Source: Camarhynchus parvulus (lineage: Eukaryota > Chordata > Aves > Passeriformes > Thraupidae). Taken from it: a DNA stretch of 64,000 nucleotides. The DNA lies in contig NC_044572.1 in assembly GCF_901933205.1 (NCBI RefSeq), positions 93,562,465 to 93,626,464 of the forward strand, written 5' to 3'. The translations under genes were made by a program, and so were the position numbers. Position 1 is the stretch's first letter, and each line of letters starts with the position of its first letter. Under the pieces are notes generated by a model, which was given only the letters and a program-made list of their open reading frames with translations, did no database searches and was not told where the DNA came from. Below, piece after piece: positions 1 through 15,550 of this stretch.

Positions 1-3000
1 TTACTACTGTTTTATAAAATTCATTTTGCTCTCCTCCTCCTCTGGAAGTTCTCAGGAGAAGCCCCCTTTGGATATTGCACAGCCACTGTTGCAAGTGCAG
101 GGAAGAAAGAGAGAAGCCTCCTTCTGCTTTTAACAAAATATTTATATATGTGCATATACATACGTAATCAGATAAAAATACTCTAAAGAAATGAGATGTG
201 CTGCCAAAGAGGAGCAGCAGCAAGCGGTATTTTTTTTTTTAATCAAAGTTTACATTCTTCCCCAGTGATGTCAGTCATGTTTGCAGACAGGGCATTTCGC
301 ACAGAGGAGAAGGAGGGAGCTTCTGCTTTCTCCTTCTTTTCCTTCGTTTGAATTTTTTGAGTATGTTTTCGAGACATCCTTTTAGGATCTCTCTTACCCT
401 GACACTGTTTTGTTTTTCTTTCTCCAGATCGCTCTGATGTGTCCTGTCAGCTCTCCCAGATCCAGGACTTCTCTCAGTGCAGTATTTTCTGCCTTCAGTC
501 CCCTCTGCTTATCCCTCTCTGCCACAGCACAGTGCACCATCAGGGAGCTGCACCACAGCCTCCTACTCCCCACTGAACAAGATGCAGGGGACTTCAGCAG
601 CAAGACCTTGAAGGCAAATGCAACTCAACACTCCAGCTGCAATTCCCTTTCCACCCTCAAAGGGCTTTGAGAAGAAATTGAAGCTTTGTTTCTGTAGCAA
701 AAACACCCAAAATAATCCTGCTTTCTTTGGTAGTTGTATTCAAAGTATGTTTCTTTCACCTGGAAATTGGTGGTCCTAAGGCAAGGCTTTCTTAGTTTTC
801 AAAATTTGGATGAAAGACCCTCCCTCCCAGTGCCAGGAAATGCAAGGGATTTTTGATTATTCTCTAGTCTAAATGAGGCAGCACTGTTAGGCCAGCACTT
901 TGTTTAAAGGTGATGCAGAAGGCCAAAATGAACATTTAAATAATGACCTTGGGGTGTGAGCATTTTGAATATTTTAAGAAGGGACACTGCATATGACATC
1001 CATTTCAGCCAGCTGTAGCCCTTTATTTTTTGTTTCTTGTGTTGTCAGAAGTAAAATTCAGAAATGAAATCCCAATGATGTGCTGGTCCAAATTTCTGTT
1101 TCAGGTGTTGCCACCTTGCAACCCAAAGGCACGCTGCAAAGTAAGTGAAACCAAGGCTAATGGCACAACGAGGTGCTGAATGATGCACATAACAAAACTG
1201 AAGGACCTCCCGCTGAAAAACACACCTTATACTATATGTGAATGTGGGTGAGTATATAGACATTTTTAAATAACTTGCACATTCTCCTCCATTCATTTTA
1301 CCTCTTTTTTAGCCGCTGATCATTTGCTGTGGACAGTCCTAAAAAAAACCCCAAAGAAGGTGATCAAGAAGAGGAAAGCCCTATGTGTTCTGTGGCCACC
1401 TAGACTCTAAATCTCTAAACAGTTCTTCACCACCCCTCAACAATGCTAAAAAGGGAGATGCTGGTGAAATATAACTGGTTTGTGCAACAAATTGAGCATT
1501 TGTTATACGTTGGGTAAGGTCATTGGGTGGTCAATAGGGTGGAGAGAGTACCAGAGTGCCAGTCAGGGTTTGGTCTCTTTCTAGGTTTTGGCCTCTTTCT
1601 GGGTTTGCTTTCACTGGACACCACCTTCCTCCACCCTGCCTGCCTGGTGCTGTCTGGAAGCACTCAGCTGCCTTACCTGGGCTGATCCATTTGTTTCAGG
1701 GGTTACACCTATTTATTCTCTCTGTTGGTTCACTTTTTAATATAATAATAATAATTCATGTTTTGCCAAGCGCTAATCAGCATTTTTCCTAAGGATGATC
1801 TCACAACACTGGAGTCCAAGTGAAGAGATGGCAGCAGCCAAGGGGACTAGGATCAACTGCTGAAAATGTCCCAAATGAAAAACATATCTAGTCCCATTCA
1901 CACCCAAATTGAGACTGCTTCCAATTTCTGATTCCTCACCAAAAGCCATGTACCTCCAGAAGGATCCTTCTTTTGCTGAAGAGCAGTGGTTTCTTGCAGA
2001 ATGTGGTTTCAGTGATAAACCATTTGATCCAGTGCAGCATCCAGTTCCACTTCACAAACCTCTCCAAGTTGCCTTTCCCATACTAGAGAAAACAGACAAG
2101 AACATATTGCTGATCAAAATATGACCTCTATTCAGGTACCGAAGCTATGCTGGAGTAAAATGTGGTTTTATTTATGCGCACAGGCTAGAAGGATTGCTGC
2201 AAAGGGAATTTTCTAGTCCAGGGGAAAAATAATAGGAGTTGTATTTCTTATCATCACAGCAAATGAAATAAATACCCAATATTTCTTCCGCCCAACAAAG
2301 TAAGTAATTAGCAGTGCCATAGTCAAGGGAACATGCAGGTAAATGGAGCAATAATTGGGGTGATACAACATTTGCCCACTTCTCAGATGAGGGATAAAGA
2401 GCAGGCCAGAAGTGAACCCACATTTTATTTACTGCTACACCACTGGTAATTAGACAGCTTGCCATAATGGATTAGCAGCAACCAGTGACACCCCTTATCC
2501 CTGGCAGACAGAGCAGTGTGCGCCACAGAAGGAGCTGTTAAAGGCCAAGAAATACAAGTGTGTAAAAGATAAGAATAGCAAGTGCCCTCCCCATGTCAGG
2601 CTGACTGGGAGTTGAAAGCAAGCAAGAAAGTCAATTTTAAAATATGCCAGTTAATTTTAATGACATTGAAATTTTACTGACAAGTCTGAAGTATTTTAAG
2701 TAATGTCAGAATTATCTTACTTGGGAGAAAACTGAATTTTTATGATCTTTTTTTTATGTATAAGCTGCATTACTGTTTTATGAGGGAAGCCTGTCAATTT
2801 GCCTGCTTTGAACAAAACACCTCTGCAGAGATGTACCCATTGCACTACATATTCTGCTCCATCACCAGCGGCAGAGGGTATGTCGGGAAGGATCCGCATG
2901 GGCTGTGCTCGCAGCTGTGCTGTCTGTGTAACCTCACTGCCAGCCTGGAGCCAGGCTGATCGACAGCAGCTCCCAGCCCCCGGGGCAATCCCTCCCCAGG

Positions 3001-6000
3001 CACGGTGCCTTTGATGGAGCCCTGCTCTGCCAGCACTGTCATTTCCCCAGCGTGAGCCTGGCCTTGCACAGGGATGCTCTCTCACCATGGCAGTGTGAGC
3101 ATCGCCACGAGGAGTATGGAGCCCTGCATCACACCAGGCAAATGAGAGAAGGCCTTGGCTTGTTCACTTGATTGACTGATTTATGATCTTCCAGCCAGGT
3201 TATAAATCTTCACTCACCTCCGCATCTTCCTCTGAACTGAACACCAAGGAAATGCCGACCTCTCCTCCCTGGGAAGCACAGGGACCTGGGTGCTTCCCAG
3301 CCCATGCATCCATCCAGCCTCTTCAGGGAAAAAAGTGGGGCCATAGGATTTAATAGTCCACCATGCAGTGCTATTGGGATTTTTAAAACCATTTGGTTGA
3401 CATCAGCACTAGTTTTATTCCTAAGCAGCCATCCAGTTAATTCATAAACACACACAAAAACACACACGCACACAAGTACCTAGGTGCACATCCCAACCCT
3501 GCAGAAGCAATGTCTAATTCAGCAAGAAATGAAACCCAAAGTGCTCCTTAGAGCTGGGATATTTCCTCCTGGGATCTTGGTGCCTGTGGTCTTTTTCTTA
3601 AACCAGCAGCATTGTCTTTACATCTTCTCCAGATGCTTTCTACCAACACATCTTGGTCACGTTATTTTTCTGGCCCCATCTGAGAGACCCTGCTACCCTG
3701 CTCTGCAGCCTGGTTACTGCAAGTAACTGAGAAATATTTGCTCCTTCCCACTCCATGTTTCCCCACATTATGGAGGCACCTCTCCTGTGCATTGTTCAGC
3801 CCCCAGCAGCCCCTGGTCACCCATGTCAGGCCACGGCCTGATCTGGTGGTTTAACCTTTTGGCAATGACTGTAGGATGTAATCTGGTGGTTTTAACAGTA
3901 ATCCCATCCTCCATTAAAAGGTTATAGCCTTTGAAAATGGTCTCTGTAGACCCTGCTGTGTTCATCCCTACAAAGTTCAATGTTTTTTTCCAATGTGCAA
4001 AGCCCATCATGGAAATTCTTCCCCTCTGCCTCTCCCCCTCAATCCTGTCTGCCACATGACGGCCAACATGACTCCCAACTTGGGGAGGCATTCAGCAGGG
4101 CCCCATGCCCTAGCTGGCAAAAACCCCTTCCTTCAGCTAGTGGGCCTCCCTCCCACCCCTATTCCCCACTGCCAATCTCTCTATCCTGCTTAATGATATT
4201 ACAGCCATGAAATATGATTTTCTTCCAGTTGGGAATAGGAATTTTGCCATGTTTTGCTGAGAAGCACATTTAATATAAATAATTCCTACTGTTCACAGGC
4301 TCCCACTTTTATGTAAAGGTTTATGCTGAGCCCACAGCAAAGAATTTAGGAAAAGGCTATTCATTAAGACCCTTACATGTCTGTCACCCCCAGAGATCCC
4401 CCACAGGCAGAAGGGGTCATGTAATGTCTTATTTATACCAATCCTTGCAGTATTAATTTTCTCCACACCATTTTAGCACACACCTGGGTGTTTTTTCCTC
4501 ATTTCTCTATTTGTGGTGCTTTTTTGATTTTTTCCCCACCCCAAGTCGCTTGTTCTGATCCTAGCATGAAACATCCAACCTTTTAAAGAAATCATTCATT
4601 TTTTTAAAGGTTGAACATGTCATAGGAAGCTGGTGCACCTAATATTAAATCCCAGCTGTTTCTTTCAAAGTTCTTGAACACTGGGTAACTTGCAGAGGTG
4701 GTCAAGCACAGAGGGTCAACGTGGCATGGAAAACCACAATGGAAACCTATTTTTTAAAATGCATTTTTGAAAGAGTTGTGTTTAAGGTTGGCATCTGCTT
4801 TGCTATGTAGTTACTCATTTAAGGGGTCAAAACCACAGCCAAGGAATACTGCAATAGCCCTTTTAGGGCCTTAGAAGCACAGAAATGTCCAAAATAAGGG
4901 CTGAATCCTCTTAGCTTGTGTACCTCAGCCTCAAGTTGAAAGATGATGTATAAGGTTCAGGAATGGGCTGTGACAGTTCTGCTGTTTACCAGGCGCTCCC
5001 CAGGAGCTGTTCAGAGGAGTCCTCATCCCAAATACACCACCACACCATGGATCTTTGCTGGCAGCCTTGGTGCAGGCACTGGCAGCTGTCCTGTCACCAA
5101 GGCAGCACCAACACCAGCATCTAATCAGGGCACCCTAATCAGGTGGAAGAAGGCTCAAGTACCAGTGGAATGATTTTTACATCTCCAGTTTATGCAACTG
5201 CATCTGGTGCTTGGTTTCATGCGAGTTCCATGGCTACAAATGCCAGTGTCTGTGTTGGAACCCAAGGCTCAGCAATCAGCCTCATGAGTGAAGCAAGAGT
5301 GCAAACAGAAGAAGAAAACCCTACAAAAGGACAAAAAAATAAAGTAGCAAAGTGACCCACTTTGAGCAAGAGTGCCCTTTGTGAGCTCACAGAGCTGGCG
5401 GCAGCGGGGAGGCCACTAGGAACAGTCACCTGGAAAATGTACATTCTGCATGCCTGGCACTGGGCTTGGAGGAACTGCTCCAAAATGTGTTTCCCCTTCC
5501 CAGCTCAGCTTCAAGCTCAAACCTGACACTAGCAGAGCTTAATGATCTGGCATGGTTGGCTTTAGCAGCCAGCACTCCTCATGGCTTGGAAATGTCACGC
5601 CCTAAAAGGCCTTTCCTGTGAGCTGGGGGACATAACCGAGTACCTCTGTCACCAAACACGGGTATATGCTCATGTTTAAAGGTATCCACTGACACACAAC
5701 AAATCAGGACTTACTTTTTAAGAAGCCACAAAAAGGAATGTAGCCGACCATTCTTAGCATGTGGGTGGGTGGGTGCACAGGCTCAAAACAGACAAAAGAG
5801 AGCCAGCAATGGTGGGTGGTGGATGAGAGCTGAAAACTCAGGCTAAGGAGCCTAAGCAGCAGCAAGAGAAAGATGGAAGTGAGAAGGAAAGTGGAAGTAA
5901 GGAGAGCTCTGAATATCTCAAGAAGAGACAGCTCACAGGACAGGACATTTTGACAGATAATGACGAGTAATGGGGAAGCAACCTTACTGCCAGGCATGCA

Positions 6001-7500
6001 AGGACAGGGAAAAACTTCATGGTATATTTACACAGAAGAACTGATAATTTACAGACCATGTGCAGAAGGGATTTCAAAAATTAGCTGGTAATTTTGGGTG
6101 CCATATGGAAGAGCTGACAGAGTGAGACACCTTCAAGTTATTTGACTGTTTTGTTTTTGGAAAATGAGACATCCACGAGTTCTCTCAGGTTTAACCTGCA
6201 TAACCTCTGTCCAAACTTCTAGCACCAGACCCAGACTAATGCTGATCTCCTGGAGTACGTGTCCTTATTTCTGAATCAAGTGGCTTGACAGTGAGCTGTG
6301 GCTGCAGTGGTCTGTACCTCCACACAACACCCAGCCAGGCCCCACATGGACACACAGAGGCTCCTGTAGCCCTTGTTCTCGGTCCAGGCAACTCTCCAGG
6401 CATCAAAAAGGCAGTGCAGGCAGGTCAGGCTTTGCAGGTCAGCAGTGCCCCACTGCTCTCACAGAGCTATTCCTTGTTTATTCACTTCTAATTTTCCCTT
6501 CACAGCCCTGTTAAGAGCACCCTGAGACCCCCAGAAACTTCCATCAGGATAGCCCACGCAGCAGTGAAGACAAATCAGCCTCCGAAGATCAGCCCCTGCA
6601 GAAGCTGTGCTGCCCCGTGGCCTGGCAGGGCCTGCAAAGGCTGCAAGATGAATTTTTTAAAAATTTAACCTTGCTTAACCCTTGAGCTTGGGCTACTTTC
6701 AGCTGCCCCAAAATGATTGATAAAAGACTCTGCACGGTATCACTAATCTCGGGGGCAGTGCAAGCTGTTTGGGTTGCCGTGTGCACATATGGAAGAGCTT
6801 TGGAGTGTCAGATCCAATACTCAATCGCTGTATCAGCAAAGGTGCAGTGAAATTCACTTTACTGCTCCTTGAATATGTTATATTTAAGATTGCCCAGAAG
6901 AGGACTCAAGTCTCAGAGCCATTATTTTGTTAAAAACTTGGAGAAGTAATTTTCCCGCTTGTGCTATTAAGCATGTGGTTTTCTTTATTTTGAGATCTCA
7001 CTTTGCCTGGGTATATACATCCATATATCTCACAATTCATGTATGGAAACCATACACAATAACAAAACAGCCTTATGTACTGTTAGGGCTGGTTTTAAAA
7101 TTTACGGGGTACAACTCTCTCTTTTTTGTTTTTTTTTTTTCTTTTTCTTTTTTTTTTCCTGAAAAGAAAAATTCTAAACCAGTTCCATATAGTTAATGTA
7201 CTGTTTGGCCTTCCATTAAAAAGATACTATTAAACCAGTCCCAAAAACACTAGCAAGTGAGTAAATGTTTAAACCACAAATCTCTCTCAAATCCTATGGG
7301 AAGGAAGGGGGTGGGGGACTCTACCAGTTCTAAAATGGCAAGGTCATATATCAGAGGTGAATAATAATGTGCAAAAATATATGTTTCAAGGAATAACAGA
7401 AACTAGGAAGGGTAGGAGAGAAAGGACTTTAAGGGATGAAAAATCTTAATGCCAGTAAAGATGGAGATTCTGAAAGTGCAAGTCTTGCTAATGGAGTGGA
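1..7500. other. Intergenic DNA 3' of ZNF407, no gene seen
   Basis: No frame with protein-like character on either strand; open frames are at most 123 codons and low in coding texture. It holds an imperfect (CA)n tract (3447-3474), an imperfect tandem GGTTT..CTCTTTCT duplication (about 1568-1608), two copies of ATCTGGTGGTTT 42 bases apart (3841 and 3883), a GGGT-rich stretch near 5761, a T-rich tract (7120-7158) and GC-richer islands at 2840-3080. By vertebrate synteny the next genes to the left should be ZADH2/PTGR3 and TSHZ1, which are not visible here. Confidence 0.6.
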
Positions 7501-7612
7501 AATAGAGAGAGAGAGAAATAAAACAAAAGGAGAGATGAAGAGAGAGAGAGGCAGAGAAGAGAAAAGTGAGAGGCAGAAGAAGAAGAAATAAAGCAAAAAA
7601 AAAGAGAAAAAA

Positions 7613-9424
<1,812 letters not shown>

Positions 9425-9764
9425 ACTGACTGGGAGAAAAATAGCAGGGTGACACCCACCCTGGCTGTAGCAATGCAAATGAGGCCTCACTGAACTGGAG
9501 TGCACAAAGAACAAATGTATATTCCGTACATGAGACAGTTAAAAATTTGAACATAAGGTAGCATTTCCTTTATCATATCCCATAAAAATAGCAATTTGCT
9601 AAAGCCCTTGTAGCACAGTATGGAAGGTGGTGTATTTTACTGATAATGTAGAGATGACAGATAGTCCTATACTAGGAGGTTTCAATGGTGTCTTGCTGTA
9701 TAGCATAATAAATTGTGAGGAGCAGAGACAGAGGACAGTGCAGGCAGGCACTGCTCCACCTCCA

Positions 9765-9990
9765 GTAGCCAAATAATTCAGCCCCGGCTCAGTAATTAGG
9801 CTGTGTGAAAATATGGGATTAATTAGACTGGTACACTAACACACTGTAGTCTCATTAAAGGCTGAACAGCATTTTCATAGATACTGCCACTTGAACAGGG
9901 CTGCTGCTAATGTGAAAAGACAAAGTCTCTTCACACTCCTTGCTTATTATCTTACTTAAGGCCACTTAAGCAAAGTTCCAAAGGCAGCCT
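9765..9990. promoter_or_regulatory. Candidate conserved non-coding element (homeodomain/NKX-like sites)
   Basis: Just right of the purine array the texture changes to balanced unique DNA rich in homeodomain cores (AATAATT, GTAATTAGG, GGATTAATTAG). It also contains two CTTAAG cores arranged head to head (TACTTAAGGCCACTTAAG, 9952-9969), the second matching the NKX2-type CACTTAA. Such density is typical of developmental enhancers near genes such as TSHZ1. Conservation is inferred from texture only. Confidence 0.28.
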
Positions 9991-11049
9991 GGCAGAAAGC
10001 CCTTTGTGGGATTTATTTTGTTATTTTACCTGCATGCCAAGGAAACAGAGGGGGGAAGGGAAATGCTAACATTAGCAATAACTGCAAATTCCCCTTTGTA
10101 CCAACCAGAGCTTTTCTTCTTCCTCCTTTTTTAATTTTTATTTCGCTCTTTTGGGTTGAGGGGGATGATGTAGTGGACAGATGTCTCAAAGAGAAAGAGA
10201 TAAAAGCTGTCCCCTGTTTCAAGTCTCAACTGTTTGGTTTCAGTTTCAGGGGTCAGCCTCTGAGGCATTTTCCCAGTCTGGCAGGGGAGCAGGAGCCCCA
10301 TGCCAGTGCTGCATCCCGATGGACAAGAGCTGGGGTAAGGCCTGTGTCATTTGAACTGAGTAGTGATTAGCCAGCCAGAAGACACAATTTATGCTAAATA
10401 TTTACTGTTTCACAATCTGTTATCTGCAGAGAAAAACCTCCTTCCTCCCAGTTACTCCAAGCCACTGAAAAGGTCTCAGTCACCCAGAAAGTGCAAATGT
10501 TGCCATACTCGTAATTATAAGTCTGTGATAATTCTCCAAAGAACCCAGCACCTGGGAGAAAATTGATTTTGGAAGGGAAGGACATCTGTAACACAGCCTC
10601 TGTTAAACAAGCAGATGTCCTCTGTCAGCTCCCCATGCTGCCCACACCCTGTGGGTCAGCACAGTGTCCCCAGGCCCCCTACTCCAGTGGCTTCAGCCTG
10701 CTGAGGGACACCTGGGAATGCTGGCTGCAGCTGGAGGGAGGTGGGAATCAGGGCTGGCATTATCCAGCGGCTCCTGCTGGGGAGTGGGCTCGGTCCTTGT
10801 GTGCTTTAATTCTGGGTAAGTGCTGGGGAGAGAGCCTGCTGCACGGGAGGCAGCCTGCCACAGGGGTGTTAATACATAAAGCTTGTCCTTTAAAATTAAC
10901 AGGCCTCTGTAAAGACCTGCTTCACCCTGCTCTCAGGAGAGCTATTAGAGCAGAGAGAGACTTTGCCACATACATGGGAAGGAAGCAAGGGGGGAGAGAG
11001 GCAGGAGAGGAGCCCAGCATATCCTGATGACAGACAATAATAGAGGTAT

Positions 11050-11580
11050 CTGTGCAGAAATACTGTGGGCTTGGAGATGCCTTTGAAATTGGCAACGGTA
11101 ATATTCAAGTCGGAGAAAGAGCTGATGTTGAATAGACTGAAACCTGCTTTGTGGCTTAACAAAAGTGGGCAATAGAGAGAGGCTGACATGAAACAAGTCA
11201 GTTTGCAGCAGGCTCTAAGGTTAGCATCATTAGCAAAGGAGAGAAATTATTAGCAGTAAAAAGTGAGACATTAAAAAGAGATTTAAAAGGAGAGCTAGAG
11301 GGAGCTAGGGGATGGGGGGTGCTTTATTTGTACCTGAGGAAAATAAAAGAGATTCTACCCAGACACATTTGAATACTCTCTGCTGCCTTTGCACACAGAA
11401 GTTTTATGAATATTTACCTTTCACACGGTTTGGGGAAGAATAAATTCTTTGGCACTAGTATCGAAATTTGAGAGCAGATTCTCTTGCCATATGCAAATGC
11501 TCATAAGAAATCAAGTGCAAAGAGCATCCCAAATAACATCCCTTCTGTGGGTAAGTGCTTTTATGATCATCTCTTTAAAA
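11050..11580. promoter_or_regulatory. Candidate conserved non-coding element with POU octamer
   Basis: A stretch of low-repeat, AT-balanced unique DNA with a perfect POU octamer ATGCAAAT (11491-11498), TTTATGAATATTTAC fork/POU-like text (11401-11416) and a TTCACAC T-box-like half site (11419-11425). No open frame of note. Function is inferred from motif density and needs alignment to other birds. Confidence 0.25.
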
Positions 11581-13984
11581 GGAGGGTGATTGATGGCCAG
11601 GGTGGTTGGACCTTGTTGGTCTGAGTTAGGTACTTCAGATATGGCTTTAGCTCAGTTAGTTCAGAAACACTCAGTAGCACTTTTGCTCTGAAGTGACGTT
11701 GGTCACTTTAAATAAACAGAATGTATGCTCCTAAGTCTCGTAAGTGCTTCTGAAGCCATCAGCTCCTGACTCCCTGCAGGTAGTACTTTAGGGCTTTCAT
11801 CTTTCGATGGGGACAGCGTGCAGCCAGCCAGGTTTCCTTTATGCTCACAGTCAGCGTTAGTGTCCCTGAGGACAAAGGAGGAGAAATGTAATTTCTGGTG
11901 TCAGGCTTTTTAAATATGTCTTCCAGATCACGAGTCCATTCCCATTACACCATCCTCACTGAGACTGGTATAAAGGAGCAGAGTGGCTGTGGAGAGACTC
12001 GTGTCACCCACTGTGTGCGCCACTGCTCCACAGAGTGACACAACGCATGGCACGGCAGGACCCTTGGCAAGGAGCCAAGAGACACAGCACTCTGCCAGGG
12101 ACCATGTCTGTGTCACACTGTCCAACAGGACAGCCCTGAGGGCACTGCTGAGGAAGTTTCCAGAGATGGTCCCCGGAAAGCCCTTCAGCTGTGCAGCAGT
12201 CACGAGGCAGGCAAAAATGCATGGGATTTATTTGCACTCCCTTCTCACGGACATACTAAGGAAGCAGCTCACACTGAGCCAGGCAGAGAAGACAAGTCTG
12301 CATGCCTGATGTCTGCACGTATGCAATGGTGCTCTTGAGCTGTGCTGTCCACATAAATGGTAGGCATTATTCCCTCCCAGGACATAGGTTTTCCCTGGGA
12401 CAACCTTCCCTCCTGTCCTCACACACCTGGGTCTCCAGGAAGCTAAAATACAAGCTAAAACCCCCAGCTCCCCTTACCGGGGGTTGTTTCACAATCAGCC
12501 CCACAGTTTTGCTGGAGACCTCAAACCCTTCTTAACCACAGGAAGGAGAAAAGCCAAGGGGGATAGCTCTGTCCCCAAAACTGCAGCAAGGTGAGCAGCC
12601 AGCTGTCACCACCAGCCCTGTGCTCCTGACACCTTGGGTCACCAAGGGCAGCTCACTGGGGCACAGGGCAGCCACCACCCAGCTGGAGCCTTGCCCCCGA
12701 GTCTGGGGGGACTGGTGGTGGCTGTGGGAGAGCTCCTCCCCACTCCTGGAGCTGCCTCAAACAAGCTACATCAGGATGAGTTCCCAGCCTTTGGATGGGA
12801 AGACCCAGAACAAGAGGACAGATGGATGAGCAGTCTCTACTCGCTGGGACAAGCTTCTGATCCTTACAGCAGGAGCTCCTACCTCCTTCCCACTATCCAA
12901 AGCAGAGTACACCAAGGGGTTAAGCAGAAACACACAGTCCAAGTCCTGAGTGATGCCATAATGCCATGCCCTATTCCATGAGTCACAGGAGGAGGCTGCT
13001 GCCATAAATGTGGTCACAACACAGAGAAAATGCAAGACGCAGGATCAGGAGCATGGAAAGTTATAATTGACAACAGGCTACATGTGGACCAGAAATGAGA
13101 CAAGTTGGGCTTTCCTCCTCCCCACTGAGGGGTCCCAACACTCCATCCCACTATCCATCTATCTCTGGTGGTTGTCTAAAGGCTGAGGTAAAAGCCTTTA
13201 GTGTGCTGAATCCCGGCCCCACCAAGCACTTGGGTTGTCTATAAGTCCCTGAACAAGTGCCTTGACTTCAGCAGCAGCACTTGGGTCCAGCATGTCCCAG
13301 CTTAATTTCTGAATCTAGCTCTTGTTCACCACACCAGCATGAGCCTTTGGAGACAACAGGTAAAATACTAATGGAAGGAATTATGGAAATGCAATTTTGA
13401 CACATTGGCGAAAGAAGATGAGAGCTGATTATGAGACCTGTCAGCTCCATCCTTCTCTCACCTCGTTGTGTCTGTGTGAATAGAGAAATCAAATTAAAAA
13501 TGCTTGAATGCATTCTGGAATCCAAAGGGGAATATATTGATCTAAAGATAAGGTCAGATACAGGCCCTTCAGTTTCTGAGTGGAGGGGGTGGAAGTTCAG
13601 ATTTGTATGAAGAAGAGAGCAAGTATATCCAAGGCTGGCCAGAAAGGGACCTTCTGTTATGTTGTACCTTATGAGAAATACATTTCTGAAGTCAGATAAC
13701 AAAAACCAGCTGCCTTGAACACCTAGAGAAAGCACACCCCTGGGCAAACCTGAAAAACAGCATCCTTCAAACAACCTCTTACAAGTGAAGATGGAAAGAA
13801 ATAAAAATGATGAGGATGTCAGCTGGCCAGAGCCAAGCAGGGCTGTGCAAGGCACCCACAGCCCCCCAGACCTGAGCTCACATCTGAGGAGAGGGAAGGC
13901 AGACCTGGTCTTTCCCTAGGTCAGAAGGAGTTTAGCGGGCAGAGACAAGAATATCAATTACCTGAATGTTAAAATTTTCCCCAA

Positions 13985-14017
13985 CTTCTTCATCAAACTT
14001 CTTCATCAAACTTCTTC
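13985..14017 (+). repeat. 13-bp tandem repeat, about 2.5 copies
   Basis: CTTCTTCATCAAA occurs twice head to tail (13985-13997, 13998-14010), followed by a partial CTTCTTC. The copies are identical, suggesting recent replication slippage. Confidence 0.9.
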
Positions 14018-14119
14018 TCCTCCTGAGAATGTTCAGACTAAAAAGTTATAAAAATATAATTTTCTCTCTGTGTCCCTCGTTATTTTTTTGCACTTCATCT
14101 CAAGGCCCATTGCTGCTTC

Positions 14120-14400
14120 TTAAAGGGAAGAAATAGGCTTTTGACTGGAATAATGACAATTTGGAGGCCACAGTTTTGCTCTGTTGCAGATCTTTGCCTA
14201 TTTCTGATATACATGAATTCAAAGGCCGGTGCTTAGATCTCACACAGGATAAAGCCAATGTTTGCTTCAGAAGGATTTTCTTTGGGAAGAGTACATTTTT
14301 TTGTAATCGCAGAATGACACATTGCTCTGGGGTTATAAAGAGAATTTTATATTTAAAAAGCTATCTCCAAGATATGTGCTCCTTTTACTCAGCTATAAGC
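14120..14400. promoter_or_regulatory. Candidate conserved non-coding element
   Basis: Unique, repeat-free DNA with balanced composition between more ordinary flanks, including GGAATAATGACAAT, a CAAAGGCCG stretch and GATAAAGCCAATG (CCAAT core). An 80-codon plus-strand frame across it has no known domain. I offer it only because its texture resembles that of known avian conserved elements. Confidence 0.18.
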
Positions 14401-15042
14401 TAAGCAAAGCAGAAGGAGAGAGAGAGAGAAAATGAGAGAAAATGAATTAGCTTGAACTTTTGCTGAGATAAATATGGCCTGATCTTTTAAGTTCAGTTCA
14501 TGCAAGCAATCTCCCTGAAATCAGTGGGGTTTTACCCATGTACTTGGAAGCAGACCTCAGCCCCATATGTCTGAGCAATTAAAAAAAAGTGTTTTCAAAA
14601 CATTAACTAAAATAGGCTGTAATTAGAGATGGGACTCAGCAAAGTACCTGCCTCTCTTGGGTCTCCACAACTGCCCCTGAAGTCATGTGTGGCATGGCTA
14701 CATCAGGGTCAGGTGCCCTGGGAATCTCTTGTCCCTTCTCCTGGACACATCAAGCCTGTGCAGCTGCTGGTGCTTTTGGCAGGGGCCTCAGGACTTCATG
14801 GAGTGGTGCTGGCCATGGCAATGGAGTGCTTTGGGCTGAAGGTAAACTGGTTTGCCAGTGCTCTCACCTTAGCTGAGCACTGAGGGGAGATCAGCGTGTG
14901 TGGGAAAATGCTTTCACTCCATGCCTTGGTCCAGAAAGGGCAAAACTGACTCATGTGTGCCAAACAGTGAGGGGGGGGACTCACTGGCCTCCCCTCATCT
15001 GGCAGAAATTGTGTTAAAGCAAGAGAAAGCCAGAGGGTGTGA

Positions 15043-15069
15043 GTGTGTGTGCACGTGTGTGCATGTGCA
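15043..15069. repeat. Alternating purine-pyrimidine (GT/CA) tract, Z-DNA prone, with E-box
   Basis: Twenty-seven consecutive bases alternate strictly between purine and pyrimidine (GTGTGTGTGC..., ending GTGCA) and include a canonical CACGTG E-box at 15052-15057. Such tracts are known to adopt left-handed DNA under negative supercoiling. Confidence 0.8.
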
Positions 15070-15550
15070 GGAGAGGCAGCGCGGTGTGCCTCCCTCTGCC
15101 CCTGCCCCCCTTTCTTTGCAGAGGTTTCAGATCATCTACTTTTCACAGGCGCTGAAAACTAGGGGGAAAAGTGAAGCCGGATTGTGACTGGAAGCTAATG
15201 TAGTCTACATGCAGCAGACATCTAATATGATGTTATTTATTCCCATAGATCTGTTTATTTTGTTTTCAATTTACCAAACCCTGTGACACATTCCCAAAGG
15301 TGCCTTGTTGTACAATACGTTGCACACAGTAAGATATTCAGCCTAATTCACTCTTTGTTTTGTTTCAGTTCAGCTGCATGAGGGCACAAATGCATCTGTG
15401 TTATATCTTCTCTTGTGACTGATGTTGCAGACTATTGCCATAGGGTTTTGTGAAATGGGATCTTAGTTAATCTAGGGCATTGTCTTTGTAGTGCTAAATT
15501 CTTATTTGCAAACATAATGTTCTGGCATTGATGCAACAGGGGAACATTAG

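Noticed and set aside
5761..5835. GGGTGGGTGGGT with later GGTGGGTGG as a possible G-quadruplex
   Set aside because: Only three tight G3 runs; a fourth would need a loop of about 50 bases, so a stable structure is doubtful.
10563..11027. 154-codon plus-strand frame
   Set aside because: Located in GC-richer unique DNA; no domain, no promoter, no splice context. Probably chance.
13268..13855. 195-codon minus-strand frame
   Set aside because: It is the longest non-repeat frame outside ZNF407, but the composition looks random, it has no domain or Kozak support, and a frame of this length is plausible by chance in 64 kb.
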